NCBI RefSeq assembly: GCF_000260415.1
Contig: NZ_BACP01000056.1
Span: forward strand, 1-64,000
DNA length: 64,000 nucleotides
Direction of reading: 5' to 3'
Source: Liquorilactobacillus mali KCTC 3596 = DSM 20444
GTDB taxonomy: Bacteria > Bacillota > Bacilli > Lactobacillales > Lactobacillaceae
Positions 1 to 7,486 of the stretch are shown here, one piece after another. The first letter of the stretch is position 1. Each line of letters opens with the position of its first letter. Position numbers and translations under genes: made by a program. Under the pieces are notes generated by a model. That model was not told the origin of the DNA. It ran no database searches and saw only the letters and a program-made list of their open reading frames with translations.

Positions 1-145
1 ATAATTTCACGGAGTAGCAAGTAAAATTATTATTGCACATTTAAATTCTATATATTAAAATAATAAATTGGGGTAGCCTAAAAATAATATTTTAAGTTGC
101 TAAGGCAGGTTTATATAAATTGAACAATTTAAGGGGGTGATTGAA

Positions 146-280
146 ATGACAGCTGCAGAGAAAAAGTTAATTTGTATAAGAATTGATGACATTAAAAGTG
201 TTTTAGAAGAAAGATATTTGTCTCCAACGGATTTTTCCAATATTTTAAATGCATTGAAGAAAGATATTACTTCTATCTAA
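146..280 (+). CDS. Small hypothetical protein, 44 aa
   Basis: A short ORF starts at an ATG five bases after the strong ribosome site AAGGGGGTG (131-139) and ends with TAA. The product is charged, starts MTAAEKKLIC and has no membrane segment or motif I recognise. It is followed by a clear terminator at 388-426, which supports a separate small transcript. It could be a small regulatory or toxin/antitoxin-type protein, but nothing in the sequence decides this. Bases 281-618 otherwise hold only that terminator and the AT-rich leader of the next gene. Confidence 0.5.
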   Translation: MTAAEKKLICIRIDDIKSVLEERYLSPTDFSNILNALKKDITSI

Positions 281-387
281 CTTTAATAAAGCGAGCAAAT
301 TAATGCTCATTTGTACTTATTGTGCACGCGGTAGTAATTTGTTCACTTTTTACTTTGAATTGAGTAATAACTTGATGTGTAACAAGT

Positions 388-426
388 AAGAGCCTCAGCT
401 TTTTTAAAGAAAAGTGAGGCTCTTTT
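388..426 (+). terminator. Rho-independent terminator
   Basis: Stem AAGAGCCTCA pairs with TGAGGCTCTT around an A/T-rich loop and runs into a T tract. It ends the small ORF transcript; the A-run on its left side may make it bidirectional. Confidence 0.85.
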
Positions 427-618
427 GTATTAAATTGATATAATTTTTTGTTACTTCATTTTGGAAAGACAGTACAAATAAAAGTCTTTTAAAATTAAGA
501 CTAAATTTTATAATATTTTTATTTAAGCGATTTATTTATAAGTTTTCCCTTTAGTACATTACGAATAATATTCCTTTATGAGAATATGTAGTTACTATTT
601 TGATTGGAGGAGTAACTA

Positions 619-2733
619 TTGGGAAAATTTTTAAGTTCTTTAAGTGAGTTTATTTATAAACATGCTAAATTAACAATTTTGTTAGTCTTAGCAGTGGCCG
701 GTATTATTGGTGGCACAGCAATCTATCAAGGTTCAAATTTTAGTGATGCAAGTTTGGAAATGAAAGGAACAGAATCACAAACTGCTTTGAATATTGTAAA
801 AAAAGATTTTAGTTCTGTATCATCTGAAAATGCTACAGAGAAAGTTGTTTTCAGGGCAAAAAGTGGTAAATTGACTGATGCAGACAAAGTTCAAGCAATT
901 AATCAATTTGTTCAAGAAGCAATGAAAGATAAGAATATTAAGGCTGTGATGACTCCTGCACAGCAGGGAAATATTGTAAAAAAAGATACAATTGGTTATG
1001 CCACAATTGTATACAAACAAAAGAAAGAGAATCTTAAAAAAACATCTGTAAATCGTGTACTTAATGCAGTTAAAAAGACAAAAAATGTGGGAATTCAAAC
1101 AGAATTAACAGGTGATTTAACGATCAACCAGATGGATACTGGCGAGAAGTCAGAAATTTATGGTTTGATTGCAGCAGTTATTATTTTAGCAATAACTTTT
1201 GCCTCATTTGCAATGGCCGGATTACCAATTCTTTCTGCTATGATTGGCCTGGCTATAAGTGTTATGGGAATTATGATTTTGTCACATCATATCACGTTTG
1301 TTTCTGCGGATTTGTCATTAAGCGGTATGATCGGATTGGCTGTCGGTATTGACTATGCGTTATTCATTATTTCTAGATACCAACAAGAGATCAAAAAAGG
1401 CTTAGCTAGGAAGAATGCGCTGGCAAAAGCGATGACAACGGCCGGTAAATCAGTTATTTTTGCAGGAATAACAGTCATCGTAGCCTTGCTTGCTATGAGC
1501 GTCCTAGGAATAAGTTTCTTAACTGTTATGGGAGTTGCAGGAGCGATATCTGTTTTATTTGCTCTATTTACCTCATTGACATTTGTTCCAGCAATGATTG
1601 TTTTATTGGGGAAATTTGCCACTGGTGAGAAGAAAAATAAATTCCTCAAAATATTTTCCAAAGCAAATAAAAATTATGGTTGGGGTAAATTTGTTAATAA
1701 ATACAAATTTTTATTAGCAATTACTTCGATTGGACTGCTAATAATAACGGCTATTCCTTTTAGTCATATTAATTTAGGCCTTCCTACTGACGGTAATAAG
1801 AGTACCAAATTCACAGAACGACGGGCATATGATCTCATGAAAAAAGGTTATGGTGCTGGCAACAGTGCTACTCTAGTTGTTTTAGCTCACACGAAAGATC
1901 AAGCTAAAGCGGATTCCGCGTATAAGACGATAAAAGACGATAAAAATGTTTCATCAACTACACCACCCATGCAAGGTAATGGTAAATCTGGTAATTATTT
2001 CATGCTGACAGTAACACCCAAAACTGATGGCAATAGTCTTGCAACCAAAAAATTGGTTAATAAGATCAGATCGCAATCTGAAAAATCGGGTATACCTAAG
2101 TTACTGGTCACGGGTTCAACGGCTATCAATATTGATATGTCAAATGCTTTAATGAAGGCCTTACCTAAGTTTGCTGCAATCATTGTCGTATTTTCGTTTA
2201 TTTTGTTGATGATTGTTTTCAGATCATTATTGATACCAACTGTCGCTGTTGGTGGCTTTGTGTTATCCTTGCTAGCCACATTAGGAACGCTAGTTTTTAT
2301 TGTTCAAGATGGGCATATGCAAAATTTGGTAGGATTGACTGGCAAAAGTGCCATCCTGAATTTTGCCCCAGTTTTGGTTATTGGGATTTTATTTGGACTC
2401 GCAATGGATTATGAGGTCTTTCTTGTCAGCCGAATTCGAGAGGTTTACAATCAGACTAAGGATAATAAAAGGGCAGTATTGGAGGGCTTGAAAAGTAGTG
2501 GTAAGGCAGTTTTTGCTGCGGCTCTGATTATGACAGCAGTCTTTATGGGCTTCGTTTTTGCAGGTGATTCAACAGTTAAATCGATTGGGATTGTCCTAAC
2601 CTTGGGAATTTTGTTTGATGCGTTTATCGTACGAATGATTCTTGTTCCAGCAATGATTGCTATTTTTAGAAATAAAAATTGGTATTTGCCAAAATGGTTA
2701 GACAAAATACTGCCCCATATTGATGTCGAGTAG
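619..2733 (+). CDS. MMPL/RND-family membrane transporter (YdfJ-like)
   Basis: A 704-residue integral membrane exporter of the MMPL branch of the RND superfamily, likely moving lipidic or hydrophobic substrates out of the cell. It shows the family's twofold layout: one N-terminal helix, an extracytoplasmic domain (about residues 35-175), five or more helices, a second helix and extracytoplasmic domain, then a second helix bundle. Both halves carry the characteristic motif: GLAVGIDYALFIISRYQ in the first and GLAMDYEVFLVSRIRE in the second. The start is TTG at 619, chosen because GGAGG (606-610) lies 8 bases upstream and no ATG fits better. A two-component system follows after a hairpin at 2742, so the pump may be a target or partner of that system; this is inference. 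The substrate is unknown. Confidence 0.88.
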   Translation: MGKFLSSLSEFIYKHAKLTILLVLAVAGIIGGTAIYQGSNFSDASLEMKGTESQTALNIVKKDFSSVSSENATEKVVFRAKSGKLTDADKVQAINQFVQEAMKDKNIKAVMTPAQQGNIVKKDTIGYATIVYKQKKENLKKTSVNRVLNAVKKTKNVGIQTELTGDLTINQMDTGEKSEIYGLIAAVIILAITFASFAMAGLPILSAMIGLAISVMGIMILSHHITFVSADLSLSGMIGLAVGIDYALFIISRYQQEIKKGLARKNALAKAMTTAGKSVIFAGITVIVALLAMSVLGISFLTVMGVAGAISVLFALFTSLTFVPAMIVLLGKFATGEKKNKFLKIFSKANKNYGWGKFVNKYKFLLAITSIGLLIITAIPFSHINLGLPTDGNKSTKFTERRAYDLMKKGYGAGNSATLVVLAHTKDQAKADSAYKTIKDDKNVSSTTPPMQGNGKSGNYFMLTVTPKTDGNSLATKKLVNKIRSQSEKSGIPKLLVTGSTAINIDMSNALMKALPKFAAIIVVFSFILLMIVFRSLLIPTVAVGGFVLSLLATLGTLVFIVQDGHMQNLVGLTGKSAILNFAPVLVIGILFGLAMDYEVFLVSRIREVYNQTKDNKRAVLEGLKSSGKAVFAAALIMTAVFMGFVFAGDSTVKSIGIVLTLGILFDAFIVRMILVPAMIAIFRNKNWYLPKWLDKILPHIDVE

Positions 2734-2741
2734 TGGTTTAT

Positions 2742-2770
2742 GAAGGGGAAAATAATTTCCTCTTTTTTTC
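2742..2770 (+). terminator. Short terminator-like hairpin after the MMPL gene
   Basis: AGGGGAAA and TTTCCTCT pair around ATAA and are followed by a run of seven T. Only 58 bases separate the two genes, so some readthrough into the kinase gene is likely. Confidence 0.6.
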
Positions 2771-2791
2771 ATTAGAAAGGAGGAATTAAAA

Positions 2792-4009
2792 ATGTCCGTC
2801 TCAACAACTAAAACTGAAATCAAAGATATTTTTTTTATTAAGGGTAAGTGGTTGATATTATTATGGATGTGTTTTATTTTTGTTTTTTCTCTCTATCTTT
2901 CTTATTCCCGGCTAGGATTAATAACGTATATGGCAGGTTTTTTAATTTTTCTACACGTGATAATTCTTTTTACAGCTCGTAAACTATTGAAAATATTTAA
3001 GACTGTTAATTTAGTTCTCAGTATCCAAATTATGATATCACTTGTTATGGGAGGCTTGATGATTTATAATCCAACCTCTGCTCTTACATTCCTAGTCGGT
3101 TTTTTGCCCGTAGTTGTTATTGAAGAAATAACGTTTATCAATAGTAAAAGATGGGTTAATCCATTTTCTTTAGGATATATTATTTTATTATTGATTTTAG
3201 GTCTTATTATTAGTGATTTGGAGAGTGAATTTTTCATACTTGAATCAATTGTTGCACTGGTTTTTGTTTCAAGATATTACTATTCAATGATTAATGCTAA
3301 TTATAAAAAAAAGATTGAATTACAACAGCTAAATAATGAATTAAATGATGCTTATAAAGAAGTTGCACGTCTAACAACACGTGAAGTAAAGCAGAAACTC
3401 GCCAGAGATTTGCATGATACATTAGTCCAAGATTTAGTTGGTATCAATTTACAGTTAGCTATAATTGAAAATCATGTACAGAAGAAGAACTTCGATAGCG
3501 CTGCCAAAAGTCTTAGGGATACTCAAAGACTTACCAAGGAGGCGATAGGTGATTCACGAAAGACAATTGCGGAATATCGTAAAATTAAAGACGAAGATAT
3601 TAAATTAACTGTAAAGGCTAAGGTGCTTGAAAAAACACAACTTTTGAAGAAAAGATACGGTCTAGTTACTGATATTAATATTACCGAGGATCTTGAATTA
3701 CCTAGTAATCTTTTAATTGATGTGCTAAGAATGATTAATGAAGCATTAATTAATGTAATACGTCATGCAGATACTGACAAGGCCCAAGTTGACGTTTACA
3801 TCAAAAAAGAAAAATTAATTGTTAAAATTATAAATAATGGGATACCATTTCCTGAAAAGTACCAACAACGACATGATCATTATGGCTTGATAGGTATTAG
3901 AGAAAGAGCAAAAGCACATGGTGGAGATCTTAAGATATGGAGTACGCCAGAAGTTGGAACTATTGTTCTTGTTGAAATTCCAATAGGAGGGAAAATAAAT
4001 GGTGCATAG
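2792..4009 (+). CDS. Sensor histidine kinase, HisKA_3/NarX type
   Basis: A 405-residue membrane sensor kinase. About six hydrophobic segments fill the first 170 residues with no large external domain, so it probably senses membrane state or a small ligand. A coiled-coil linker (residues 175-195) leads to the HisKA_3 dimerisation domain with the phospho-acceptor in ARDLHDTLVQDL (His208). The C-terminal HATPase domain has its N-box at NEALINVIRHA and glycines in GLIGIRERAKAHGG. AAGGAGG lies just upstream of the ATG. Its last 11 bases overlap the response regulator gene, so the two are translationally coupled. The architecture resembles LiaS/VraS/DesK-type kinases; without the signal or targets I cannot name it. 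Confidence 0.9.
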   Translation: MSVSTTKTEIKDIFFIKGKWLILLWMCFIFVFSLYLSYSRLGLITYMAGFLIFLHVIILFTARKLLKIFKTVNLVLSIQIMISLVMGGLMIYNPTSALTFLVGFLPVVVIEEITFINSKRWVNPFSLGYIILLLILGLIISDLESEFFILESIVALVFVSRYYYSMINANYKKKIELQQLNNELNDAYKEVARLTTREVKQKLARDLHDTLVQDLVGINLQLAIIENHVQKKNFDSAAKSLRDTQRLTKEAIGDSRKTIAEYRKIKDEDIKLTVKAKVLEKTQLLKKRYGLVTDINITEDLELPSNLLIDVLRMINEALINVIRHADTDKAQVDVYIKKEKLIVKIINNGIPFPEKYQQRHDHYGLIGIRERAKAHGGDLKIWSTPEVGTIVLVEIPIGGKINGA

Positions 4010-4622
4010 AATCATGGTTATTGATGATCATCCGATTGTCCGTAACGGTTTGGCAGGAATCATCAATACTCGGGAAAATTTAAAGGTAGTAGCTAGTGCA
4101 TCTGATGGAATTGAGGCTTTAGAAACTATCAAGGGATTAAAAGATAGTTTACCCGATGTGATTCTAGTGGATGTATTAATGCCACGGATGGATGGAATAG
4201 AGTTTATTAAAGCAGTAAACATAACTTCAAAAATAATTATTTTGTCTACCGAAATTGATCGGTATGCGGTGATGAATATGCTCTCATTAGGTGTTCAGGG
4301 TTATTTGTTAAAAGATGAGGACCCAGACGATATAGTTAATAATATTGAAAAAGTTGTAAGTAACGATGACTATGTAGCTCTGAGTACTGAAATTATTGAT
4401 GAAATCAATAAAAATAAGTCCAAAAAGTATTTCAATCTATCAGATAGACAGGTTGAGGTATTAAATATGGTGGCTAATGGCTTAACTAATAAACAAATTG
4501 GACAAAAATTATTTACCACAGAAAGAACGGTGAAGGCGCATTTAACTGAGATTTATACACTTTTAGATGTTTCTAACCGAGCACAAGCAATCGCTGTAGC
4601 GATAAAAAGAAATATTATCTGA
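3999..4622 (+). CDS. Response regulator, NarL/LuxR family
   Basis: A 207-residue DNA-binding regulator, cognate partner of the overlapping kinase. The N-terminal receiver domain has the acidic pair in MVIDDHP and the phospho-acceptor Asp58 in ILVDVLMPRMDG. The C-terminal LuxR-type helix-turn-helix spans about residues 145-205 (LSDRQVEVLNMVANGLTNKQ, then TERTVKAHLTEIY). The start at 3999 is supported by GGAGGG seven bases upstream, inside the end of the kinase gene. The likely regulon includes the neighbouring MMPL pump, by proximity only. Confidence 0.92.
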   Translation: MVHRIMVIDDHPIVRNGLAGIINTRENLKVVASASDGIEALETIKGLKDSLPDVILVDVLMPRMDGIEFIKAVNITSKIIILSTEIDRYAVMNMLSLGVQGYLLKDEDPDDIVNNIEKVVSNDDYVALSTEIIDEINKNKSKKYFNLSDRQVEVLNMVANGLTNKQIGQKLFTTERTVKAHLTEIYTLLDVSNRAQAIAVAIKRNII

Positions 4623-4681
4623 CTTAATAAAACAAATACTATAATTTGTAAAGAATTACTGTAATGTAAGGAGAAATCGTT

Positions 4682-4924
4682 ATGCTTATAGATGATCAAA
4701 AGAATAAAATATCTGGTATTGTTACTACGCAAATAATGAAAGTTATTTATCCTCTTGTTATAGCTCGGTCAATAACAGGCCAGTTTTTAAAAGTTAAATT
4801 AACAAAAAAAGAAAGAAGAGATCCAGTACTATGGCAAACATTGCAAAGTATTTGTGAAGCTAAACTATGGATCCCTGTTACTTATAATAATCACTATCTA
4901 TTGCAAAATGATTGGCTTATCTAG
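4682..4924 (+). CDS. Hypothetical protein, 80 aa
   Basis: I do not recognise this protein. It begins at an ATG behind AAGGAGAAATCGTT and ends at a hairpin. It is mildly basic in the middle (KLTKKERRD) with hydrophobic patches but no clear membrane helix, signal peptide or cysteine motif. It lies 60 bases after the response regulator gene on the same strand, with no terminator between, so it is probably co-transcribed with the two-component system. It may be an accessory or output protein of that system, but the sequence alone does not show this. Confidence 0.6.
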   Translation: MLIDDQKNKISGIVTTQIMKVIYPLVIARSITGQFLKVKLTKKERRDPVLWQTLQSICEAKLWIPVTYNNHYLLQNDWLI

Positions 4925-4950
4925 TCTAAAAATGGCATATGTTTGAGTTT

Positions 4951-4986
4951 ATAAAAGTAATTTAATTTGGTAATTACTTTTATTTT
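4951..4986 (+). terminator. Terminator hairpin
   Basis: ATAAAAGTAATT and AATTACTTTTAT form an A/T-rich stem followed by TTTTG. It closes the two-component transcript. Confidence 0.65.
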
Positions 4987-5065
4987 GTACATCAATGACC
5001 ATTGCTTTATAATGATGATGCTAAACAAACTAAGCATAAGCAAGTTATTGAGAAAGAGGGCCTGA

Positions 5066-5695
5066 ATGATGCATATTGAATTTCCAAAATTGTCAAGAGA
5101 CACACCGATAATTGGCAAAGGAACCCAAATAAAACGGTCAACATTAGGACAATGGGTCGAATTAGGAGAAAATAATTTGATCGATAATTGTGTAATTAGC
5201 GATTATGATTATACTGGTCAGTATTGTTTCATGCAAAATAGTGATTTAAAAAAATTCATTAGCATAGCTGCCCAAGTTCGAATTGGACCAACTAACCATC
5301 CGTATGATCGTGTTTCACAGCATATTTTTTCGTATAATGGTGCATCATATGGCTTTCCTCAAAAAGATACTGCTTTTTTGGAAAAACGCCAACAAATAAG
5401 GACAACAATTGGGAATGATGTTTGGATAGGTCATGGCGCAATTATTCAATCGGGTCTAACAGTTGGTGATGGTGCAGTAATTGGATCAGGAGCTGTGGTA
5501 ACACATGATGTTGAGCCATACACGATTGTTGGCGGAGTATCAGCAAAAGTGATCAAAGAGCGTTTTCCAGATGAAATTAAAACTGATTTGGAACGTATTG
5601 CCTGGTGGGACTGGTCACGACAAGAGTTAGAAGAGTATTATTTAGATTTCAGATTACCAGTTGCAGAATTCATAAAGAAACACTTAAAGGATTAA
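5066..5695 (+). CDS. Hexapeptide-repeat acyltransferase (TIGR03308-like)
   Basis: A 209-residue left-handed beta-helix acyltransferase of the xenobiotic/chloramphenicol acetyltransferase (XAT) group, a trimeric cytoplasmic enzyme that moves an acetyl group from acetyl-CoA. Repeats are visible as TIGNDVWIGHGAIIQSGLTV and VIGSGAVVTHDVEPYTIVGG. The conserved RIGPTNHPYDRVS segment carries the usual catalytic histidine. The composition and the GFPQKDTAFLEKR insertion resemble the subgroup first noted in phosphonate loci, but no phosphonate gene is nearby, so the acceptor is unknown. There are two adjacent ATGs (5066, 5069); either could start. Confidence 0.82.
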   Translation: MMHIEFPKLSRDTPIIGKGTQIKRSTLGQWVELGENNLIDNCVISDYDYTGQYCFMQNSDLKKFISIAAQVRIGPTNHPYDRVSQHIFSYNGASYGFPQKDTAFLEKRQQIRTTIGNDVWIGHGAIIQSGLTVGDGAVIGSGAVVTHDVEPYTIVGGVSAKVIKERFPDEIKTDLERIAWWDWSRQELEEYYLDFRLPVAEFIKKHLKD

Positions 5696-5703
5696 ATTTT
5701 TGT

Positions 5704-5735
5704 TAAAAAGCATGGTAAAGGCACCACGCTTTTTA
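5704..5735 (+). terminator. Rho-independent terminator
   Basis: AAAAAGCATGGT pairs with ACCACGCTTTTT with one G-T-type mismatch. It lies directly after the acyltransferase stop. Confidence 0.8.
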
Positions 5736-5779
5736 AATTCCCAAAATTACATTACAAATTACACCATATAGGAAAGAAA

Positions 5780-5980
5780 TGGAACACGTTTGTGCGAAAT
5801 AAAATAGAGGGGAGTGTGACATAAGTCGGTAAAATTTGAGTACTAACAAGAAATTACGAACATAGCGAGTAATTTGCTATGAGTAATTCGAGGTTAGGCG
5901 GAAACTTTTGATTTATGGAACACGTTTATCCGGAATAAATAGAAGAGCTGGGTCAAAAGTTAACTTTTGACCCAGCCCCC
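5780..5980. repeat. Intergenic repeat element with two TGGAACACGTTT copies
   Basis: The 12-mer TGGAACACGTTT occurs at 5780-5791 and 5916-5927. Each copy is followed by a similar purine-rich AATAAA/TAGAG stretch and then a half-palindrome (GGAGTGTGACATAA in the first, GCTGGGTC in the second). No ORF spans it. It looks like a small non-coding repeat cassette of the kind scattered between genes in lactobacilli; mobility is not shown. Confidence 0.45.
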
Positions 5981-5982
5981 AG
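5947..5982. terminator. Perfect palindrome, bidirectional terminator for ackA
   Basis: A 30-base perfect palindrome (5947-5976), arms GCTGGGTCAAAAGTT and AACTTTTGACCCAGC, lies just beyond the ackA stop. It belongs to a family of related hairpins seen elsewhere in the window (10608, 16605, 24462). Confidence 0.75.
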
Positions 5983-6011
5983 GAAGAAGAAGATTTTTTT
6001 TAGCGAGCGTA

Positions 6012-7232
6012 CTAATAATTAACTGCAGATTTGCTAAATGATTGTTTGGTTGAAGTCAGCTCATAAGTATCTCTGGCAATCATCAGTTCTTCGTCAGTTG
6101 GAATCACTAATAAGTGTGCTTGACTGTCAGCAGTTGCAAAGTCAAAAGGTGAGTCATGATACTGATTTTGTATTGACTCAAATTTAATTCCTAAACAATT
6201 TAGACGTTCGCAAATCAATTCTCGTACGTGATTATCATTTTCACCGATTCCCCCAGTAAAAACTAGAGCGTCGGCACCACCCAATTCAAGCCAGTATGCT
6301 CCGATATAATCGCAAATTCGTTTTACAAACATTTTTATTGCTAGTTCAGCTTGTGGATTTCTTGTAGATTCACGTTCAATTTCGCGCATATCTCGGCTGA
6401 CTTCAGATACACCCAGTAAACCAGAATGTTGGTTTAAAACTTTCATGCACTCATCCATATTTGAAAAGGCGTGATGTTTCAGCAAATAGACCAAGGCTGA
6501 TGGATCAACATCGCCGCAGCGAGTACTCATCATCAGTCCTGTTAGAGGAGAAAACCCCATTGAAGTATCAAAACTTTTACCATTTTTAATTGCTGTTACC
6601 GAAGCTCCAGAGCCTAGATGTAATGTAATCAATTTCAATTTACTTAGTGGTAACTTCAACATTTTTGCTGCCTGTTGTGCAACAAAGCGGTGACTTGTAC
6701 CATGTGCACCGTATTTTCTAACCTTATATTTGCGGTAATATTCAAGTGGTAATGCATACAAAAAGTTTTCTGGTGGTAGATCAGTATGAAAAGAAGTATC
6801 AAAGACAGCAATTTGAGGACAATTGGGTAATAGTAGTTCCGCATCCAAAATTCCGGCTATGTTTGCTGGGTTATGGAGAGGGGCTAGTTCGCTGATGCTT
6901 TCTAATTTTTGTATTACTTCTGGTGTAATTTTTGTTGAATGTTGAAAAAGTTCTCCACCTGCAACAATGCGGTGGCCAATCGCAGTAATTTCTTGCGAAG
7001 TAGTAATAATTTGGTGTTTCTTCAATAAATCCAAAGCGAGTTCAACGGGTGTAATTTTCCCCGTGTAGTGTTGTGCGATTAATTCATGATTTGGTAATGT
7101 GATGGTCACTAGTTGATTAGTTTCATTTGAGTAATCAACCATAATTTTTGCTAGGCGTTGCTCAGAGGGCATTGCAAACAAGCTGATTTTCAATGATGAA
7201 CTACCGGAATTGATTGATAATACTTTCTTCAT
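6012..7232 (-). CDS. ackA: Acetate kinase
   Basis: Interconverts acetyl phosphate plus ADP with acetate plus ATP, the ATP-yielding step of acetate formation in the cytoplasm. The 406-residue product has the normal family length. N-terminal NSGSSSLK is the acetokinase signature; HRIVAGGE, HGTSHRFVA, HLGSGASVTAIKNGKS and FTGGIGENDNHVR are the expected phosphate, substrate and nucleotide motifs. The reading frame is open upstream through two TTG codons, but the ATG at 7232 is preferred because AAGGGAG lies nine bases before it. It is divergent from adhE across a shared control region with two Rex-like dyads, which suggests joint redox control of acetate versus ethanol. Confidence 0.96.
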   Translation of the reverse strand: MKKVLSINSGSSSLKISLFAMPSEQRLAKIMVDYSNETNQLVTITLPNHELIAQHYTGKITPVELALDLLKKHQIITTSQEITAIGHRIVAGGELFQHSTKITPEVIQKLESISELAPLHNPANIAGILDAELLLPNCPQIAVFDTSFHTDLPPENFLYALPLEYYRKYKVRKYGAHGTSHRFVAQQAAKMLKLPLSKLKLITLHLGSGASVTAIKNGKSFDTSMGFSPLTGLMMSTRCGDVDPSALVYLLKHHAFSNMDECMKVLNQHSGLLGVSEVSRDMREIERESTRNPQAELAIKMFVKRICDYIGAYWLELGGADALVFTGGIGENDNHVRELICERLNCLGIKFESIQNQYHDSPFDFATADSQAHLLVIPTDEELMIARDTYELTSTKQSFSKSAVNY

Positions 7233-7254
7233 CAACAAAATCTCCCTTCATACA

Positions 7255-7270
7255 TGTGATTATATTCACA
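7255..7270. promoter_or_regulatory. Rex-like operator upstream of ackA
   Basis: TGTGATTATATTCACA matches the core Rex consensus TGTGA-N6-TCACA exactly. It lies 23 bases before the ackA start. Rex is the NADH/NAD-sensing repressor of fermentative genes in Gram-positives. Confidence 0.65.
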
Positions 7271-7400
7271 CAAAATGGTAACACTATTAATTTTTTTGTC
7301 AATTATTAATTTAAATTATTTATAATTGCTTATTTGTAGGTAATTGTAAATTAAAAAGCTCATGTTGATTTTATTTTTATTAAGTGTTGTAATTCACAAG

Positions 7401-7414
7401 TGAAAGCGGTATTA
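7401..7414 (+). promoter_or_regulatory. Candidate cre site (CcpA)
   Basis: TGAAAGCGGTATTA fits the cre pattern TGWAANCGNTNWCA except at the penultimate position. It lies in the adhE promoter region, where catabolite control would be expected. Confidence 0.4.
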
Positions 7415-7430
7415 TAAACTTGTAACAAAA

Positions 7431-7448
7431 TAGTGATTATTTTCACAA
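7431..7448. promoter_or_regulatory. Rex-like operator upstream of adhE
   Basis: TAGTGATTATTTTCACAA matches TTGTGA-N6-TCACAA with one mismatch. It lies 38 bases before the adhE ATG, where a bound repressor would block transcription. Confidence 0.65.
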
Positions 7449-7486
7449 ATATTAAAGCAAAATTGACATTTAGGGAGGATTAACAC

